Assembly: GCA_021799715.1 (NCBI GenBank)
Contig: JAJYZY010000101.1
Span: forward strand, 1-8,711
Length of the DNA stretch: 8,711 nt
Source of the DNA: Planctomycetota bacterium
GTDB taxonomy: Bacteria > Planctomycetota > Phycisphaerae > WQYP01
Direction of reading: 5' to 3'
Shown: positions 6,353 through 8,711 of the stretch, in pieces
How the letters are laid out: the number at the start of each line of letters is the position of its first letter
Position numbering within the stretch: position 1 is the first letter of the stretch
Made by a program: the position numbers and the translations under genes
Notes under the pieces: generated by a model
Seen by the model: only the letters and a program-made list of their open reading frames with translations
Told to the model about the DNA's origin: nothing
Databases searched by the model: none

Positions 6353-7108
6353 ATGGTTGCGCCGGAAGTATTGGAGCAGTGCCAGCGGATTCTCGATTAT
6401 CGCTTCCAAAATCTGCAGTTGCTGGATGAAGCTCTTACCCATGCCTCGTCGTCTTCCAATCGCCGGAACTCCAATGAACGTCTGGAATTTCTCGGTGACG
6501 CGGTACTGGGATTAATCATCTGCCAGAGGGGTTACGAACAATTTCCCAACTGGCTTGAAGGACAACTCACAATTCTAAAATCTTCCGTGGTCAGCCGCAA
6601 AACCTGCGCGGAAGTCAGCAACAGCATCGGCCTGACGGATTTGATCCGGGTTGGCCCCGGCATGGATAAGCCCGGAAAATTGCCCAGCAGCCTCGCGGCC
6701 GGAGTATTTGAATCCGTCGTGGGTGCCATGTATCTGGATGGCGGCTTTGATGCCGCCCGCAAGTTTATCCTGCGGCACATGCAGCCCTGGGTAGACCATT
6801 ATGCCGATGGCGACCATCAATTAAACTTTAAATCCATGCTCCAGCAATACGCCCAGCGGGAGTATGGCTGCACTCCGACGTATGAAGTTCTCGCCGAGGA
6901 CGGGCCGGACCATAAAAAAACATTTCGCATTCGCGCCCACATGCAGGGACGCTTTTACGAAGGCACACAAGGCCGAACCAAAAAAGAAACCGAACAGGAA
7001 GCGGCCCGCCTGGCGCTGATCGCACTGGGCGTTCTTGATGCGCGGGGCGAACTGATTTCCGAGAACGATCTTCCAGGCCCGAAGGATAACGGCAAACCGG
7101 GATCATAA
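6353..7108 (+). CDS. rnc: Ribonuclease III
   Basis: Double-strand-specific endoribonuclease for rRNA and mRNA processing, 251 residues. The N-terminal RNase III domain (about 1-150) carries the signature NERLEFLGDAVLGL (41-54) with Glu42, Glu45 and Asp49, LEGQLT with Glu69, and the second metal motif AAGVFESVVGAMYLDGG with Glu120. In E. coli and Aquifex that motif is D-x-x-E; here the Asp position is Gly117, so one expected metal ligand is missing. A C-terminal dsRNA-binding domain (about 158-226) is complete: NFKSMLQQYAQ, TPTYEVLAEDGP, FRIRAHMQG and the KKETEQEAARLALIAL helix. ATG 6353 is chosen over TTG 6347 because GGAG at 6340-6343 is 9 nt upstream of the ATG but only 3 nt from the TTG. 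An in-frame TAG closes the frame just upstream. The 147 bp separating it from the pseudouridine synthase hold no clear site. Confidence 0.95.
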   Translation: MVAPEVLEQCQRILDYRFQNLQLLDEALTHASSSSNRRNSNERLEFLGDAVLGLIICQRGYEQFPNWLEGQLTILKSSVVSRKTCAEVSNSIGLTDLIRVGPGMDKPGKLPSSLAAGVFESVVGAMYLDGGFDAARKFILRHMQPWVDHYADGDHQLNFKSMLQQYAQREYGCTPTYEVLAEDGPDHKKTFRIRAHMQGRFYEGTQGRTKKETEQEAARLALIALGVLDARGELISENDLPGPKDNGKPGS

Positions 7109-7156
7109 TGCGGACGGCATTGTTTAATCCTTCCGGCTGGTTTAATCTTACCCGCC

Positions 7157-7909
7157 ATGGAAATTCACGATTCGATTAGAGTCCCTTCGCCGCGCATTGT
7201 CGCCATTGAAACCAGCAGCCGCGTCGGGTCGGTCGCAGTGGGATGCGGCGAGCGTATTCTGGGGCAAAGGGAATTCAGCAGGGCTATGCGGCATGCGGTG
7301 GAACTCATGCCCGCAATCCGCGATCTGACAAGCGAACAGGGATGGAAACCCGGCGATATCGATCAACTATACGTGTCCGCAGGGCCGGGGTCTTTTACGG
7401 GGATTAGAATTGCCGTCGCCATTGCGCGGGCGTTGCAACAGGCCATTGGGTGCCGCTTAATTTCCGTGCCGACCGTTGATGTGCTTGCCGCCAATGCACC
7501 GGTGGACGTGCAACATCTGACGGTTCTAATGGATGCCAAGCGCGGACAGATTTATGCGGCGCGCTATGCCCGCGATGCCGCATCGGGGGTGTTACGCCGC
7601 ACACAGGGGCCGCTGCTGGCGGACCCCGCGGATTTCCTTTCGAGCGGAGAGCACCCGCTTCATATTCTTGGTGAAGGAATTGATTACCATCGCGACGCCA
7701 TCGCGGCAGCCCGTGGAAAGATTATAGAACTGGATAAAACAATGTGGCAGCCGCGGGCAGCCATGGTGCACAAACTGGGATTGGCCCTGGCTCAAAGCGG
7801 CGCATTTACGGATCGCAACGACCTGTTACCGATTTACCTGCGCAAGGCGGAAGCGGAGGAAGTCTGGGAGAAAAAGCACGGGATAACTTCTGTTCAAGGG
7901 ATTTCATGA
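7157..7909 (+). CDS. tsaB: tRNA t6A biosynthesis protein TsaB
   Basis: Non-catalytic partner of TsaD in the bacterial complex that adds threonylcarbamoyl to A37 of ANN-decoding tRNAs. It is 250 residues, with an ASKHA-like fold. Motifs are IVAIETSSRVGSVAV (14-28), RHAVELMPAI, the family signature AGPGSFTGIR (75-84) followed by IAVAIARAL, VLMDAKRGQIYAARY, and the C-terminal LPIYLRKAEAEEVW that is typical of TsaB rather than TsaD. The N-terminus is about 10 residues longer than common relatives, but no closer ATG or GTG is in frame. ATG 7157 has no visible Shine-Dalgarno; it lies 48 nt after the rnc stop, so the two are probably co-transcribed. Its stop overlaps the start of the thiamine-binding gene. 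Confidence 0.95.
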   Translation: MEIHDSIRVPSPRIVAIETSSRVGSVAVGCGERILGQREFSRAMRHAVELMPAIRDLTSEQGWKPGDIDQLYVSAGPGSFTGIRIAVAIARALQQAIGCRLISVPTVDVLAANAPVDVQHLTVLMDAKRGQIYAARYARDAASGVLRRTQGPLLADPADFLSSGEHPLHILGEGIDYHRDAIAAARGKIIELDKTMWQPRAAMVHKLGLALAQSGAFTDRNDLLPIYLRKAEAEEVWEKKHGITSVQGIS

Positions 7910-8205
7910 TGAATGTCATGGTGGATTTGTGCGTGGTTCCCATCGGCGTGGGGGTATCGGTGTCACCGCATATTGCCGCGTGTCAGCGGGTACTGCAGGA
8001 AGCGGGACTGAAACATCAGATGCACGCATGGGGCACCAATATTGAGGGCGATTGGGATGCGGTATTCGCGGCGATTAAACAATGCCACCAGACCGTTCAT
8101 GCCATGGGCGCGCCGCGTATTGTCACGAGCCTGAAAATCGGCACGCGCACCGACCGCGTACAGACACTCGAAGACAAAATACGCAGCGTACAGGAAAAGC
8201 TGTGA
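7906..8205 (+). CDS. MTH1187-family thiamine-binding protein (DUF77/YqgV-like)
   Basis: A small cytoplasmic ferredoxin-fold protein of 99 residues. Members of this family bind thiamine or a related pyrimidine, but their cellular role is not settled. Family landmarks are VDLCVVPIGVGVSVSPHIA (6-24), VLQEAGLKHQMHAWGTNIEGDWDAVF (with the conserved G-T-x-I-E-G-D) and APRIVTSLKIGTRTD, followed by a C-terminal helix. Three ATGs are possible (7906, 7909, 7918). AAGGG at 7896-7900 lies 5 nt before 7906 and 8 nt before 7909, so either of these fits. The first gives an ATGA overlap with the tsaB stop, implying coupled translation. I see no TPP riboswitch, so thiamine-responsive control is not indicated here. 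It converges on the last gene with only 22 bp between stop codons. Confidence 0.88.
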   Translation: MMNVMVDLCVVPIGVGVSVSPHIAACQRVLQEAGLKHQMHAWGTNIEGDWDAVFAAIKQCHQTVHAMGAPRIVTSLKIGTRTDRVQTLEDKIRSVQEKL

Positions 8206-8227
8206 AATCTGCGACTTTTCAGCCAGC

Positions 8228-8711
8228 CTAAGGGTATTGCATTAATGCGAGGTCGGTAGGTTGCGCCTTGCAATCAAAGGAATCTTGCCGGGCCCTCCGT
8301 AAGACCTTTTTTATATCAGTAATAATCTTGGCATCCTGGCGCAATCCCATGAAATCAGAGACCGCAAAGTAGCGCGCGATTTGATCAAACTCGGCAACTC
8401 TCGTCGGATACGTTTTACTCCATTTTCTACCGGCCCATAGTCTCCATTTATCGTAGGCAAAATTTCGGTATACAAATTCCAAAAAATCCATCAATACGTT
8501 TCCATCGCCGTCGCCCTGAAGCGCAAAGCGGGGCGTATCACCGTTGCCGATATGAACATGGGCCAGGGGGTGGGAAAACATTTCACCCAGCGGATCGTAC
8601 CGGGTATGACGTGTTTCAGGTTGATTGGTTCTGTGAAAGCGAGTTCCGTTTTGCGCAGGGAATTTGTTATGCTTATGCCACTGGGTACGGGACGAACTGA
8701 AGTCGGTCAAT
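8228..8711 (-). CDS. Hypothetical protein, 5' end outside window
   Basis: An unrecognised protein; about 160 C-terminal residues are visible and the frame is open to the right edge, so the TTG near the edge need not be the start. Visible features: a basic, His/Arg-rich first part (TRFHRTNQPETRHTRYDPLG), a segment HPLAHVHIGNGDTPRFALQG that looks like a beta-rich core with His residues, an aromatic stretch MDFLEFVYRNFAYDKWRLWA, and a basic C-terminal helix (KKVLRRARQ). No signal peptide or membrane segment is seen. Base composition is lower in GC than the neighbours: about 46% by hand count over 8281-8460, against about 64% over 7501-7620. That may mark acquired sequence. The coding call rests on the long open frame and protein-like composition; the function is not known. 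Confidence 0.6.
   Translation of the reverse strand, partial: LTDFSSSRTQWHKHNKFPAQNGTRFHRTNQPETRHTRYDPLGEMFSHPLAHVHIGNGDTPRFALQGDGDGNVLMDFLEFVYRNFAYDKWRLWAGRKWSKTYPTRVAEFDQIARYFAVSDFMGLRQDAKIITDIKKVLRRARQDSFDCKAQPTDLALMQYP

Noticed and set aside
1..8711. tRNA, rRNA, CRISPR, insertion sequence or known riboswitch
   Set aside because: No regular repeat-spacer pattern, transposase, terminal inverted repeats or cloverleaf-like element was seen by eye; this was not confirmed with a search tool.

Overview
The window looks like bacterial chromosome, most likely from a planctomycete (Phycisphaerae-like). The main clue is the minus-strand gene at 859-1809. It encodes a lone prepilin-like protein with an FTLIELLVVISIIALLIAI-type N-terminus and a C-terminal NHNGDGQNVGFGDAHVAW block, a protein type found in large numbers in Planctomycetota and relatives. 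This taxonomic call is inference. There is no rRNA, tRNA, CRISPR array, transposase or phage gene.

Layout, left to right. (1) The C-terminal part of an aldo/keto reductase (+, cut by the left edge) ends at 729. A GC-rich hairpin with a short T run follows, and then the convergent prepilin-like gene (-). (2) About 800 bp without a convincing gene (1810-2609) holds two small sets of degenerate direct repeats. (3) A compact minus-strand operon runs cysC - PHP-domain phosphatase - cysH (4886 down to 2610). CysC makes PAPS, CysH reduces it to sulfite and releases PAP, and the PHP protein belongs to the family that dephosphorylates 3',5'-nucleoside bisphosphates such as PAP. The three genes therefore form a plausible PAPS production/use/by-product-removal module. 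Its genes are tightly coupled (4-nt gap, then an ATGA overlap), with Shine-Dalgarno sequences that fix the starts. A sigma70-like promoter and a perfect 9-bp inverted repeat lie upstream of cysC. (4) On the plus strand comes a run of RNA-related genes: an RluA-family pseudouridine synthase, RNase III (rnc) and the t6A factor tsaB. A small MTH1187-type thiamine-binding protein overlaps the tsaB stop. (5) At the right edge, a convergent, visibly more AT-rich gene of unknown function is cut by the window end.

Most of this is housekeeping or metabolic sequence, and I do not see an obvious new defence or mobile system. The points most worth a second look are these: the RNase III lacks the Asp of its second catalytic motif (Gly instead); the CysH has a non-standard CC...C-x4-C cysteine pattern although it sits with an APS kinase; a palindrome lies at the predicted cys transcription start; the translation start of the pseudouridine synthase is ambiguous (possible 12-codon upstream ORF or leaderless start); and the 800-bp gap contains a three-copy degenerate repeat.
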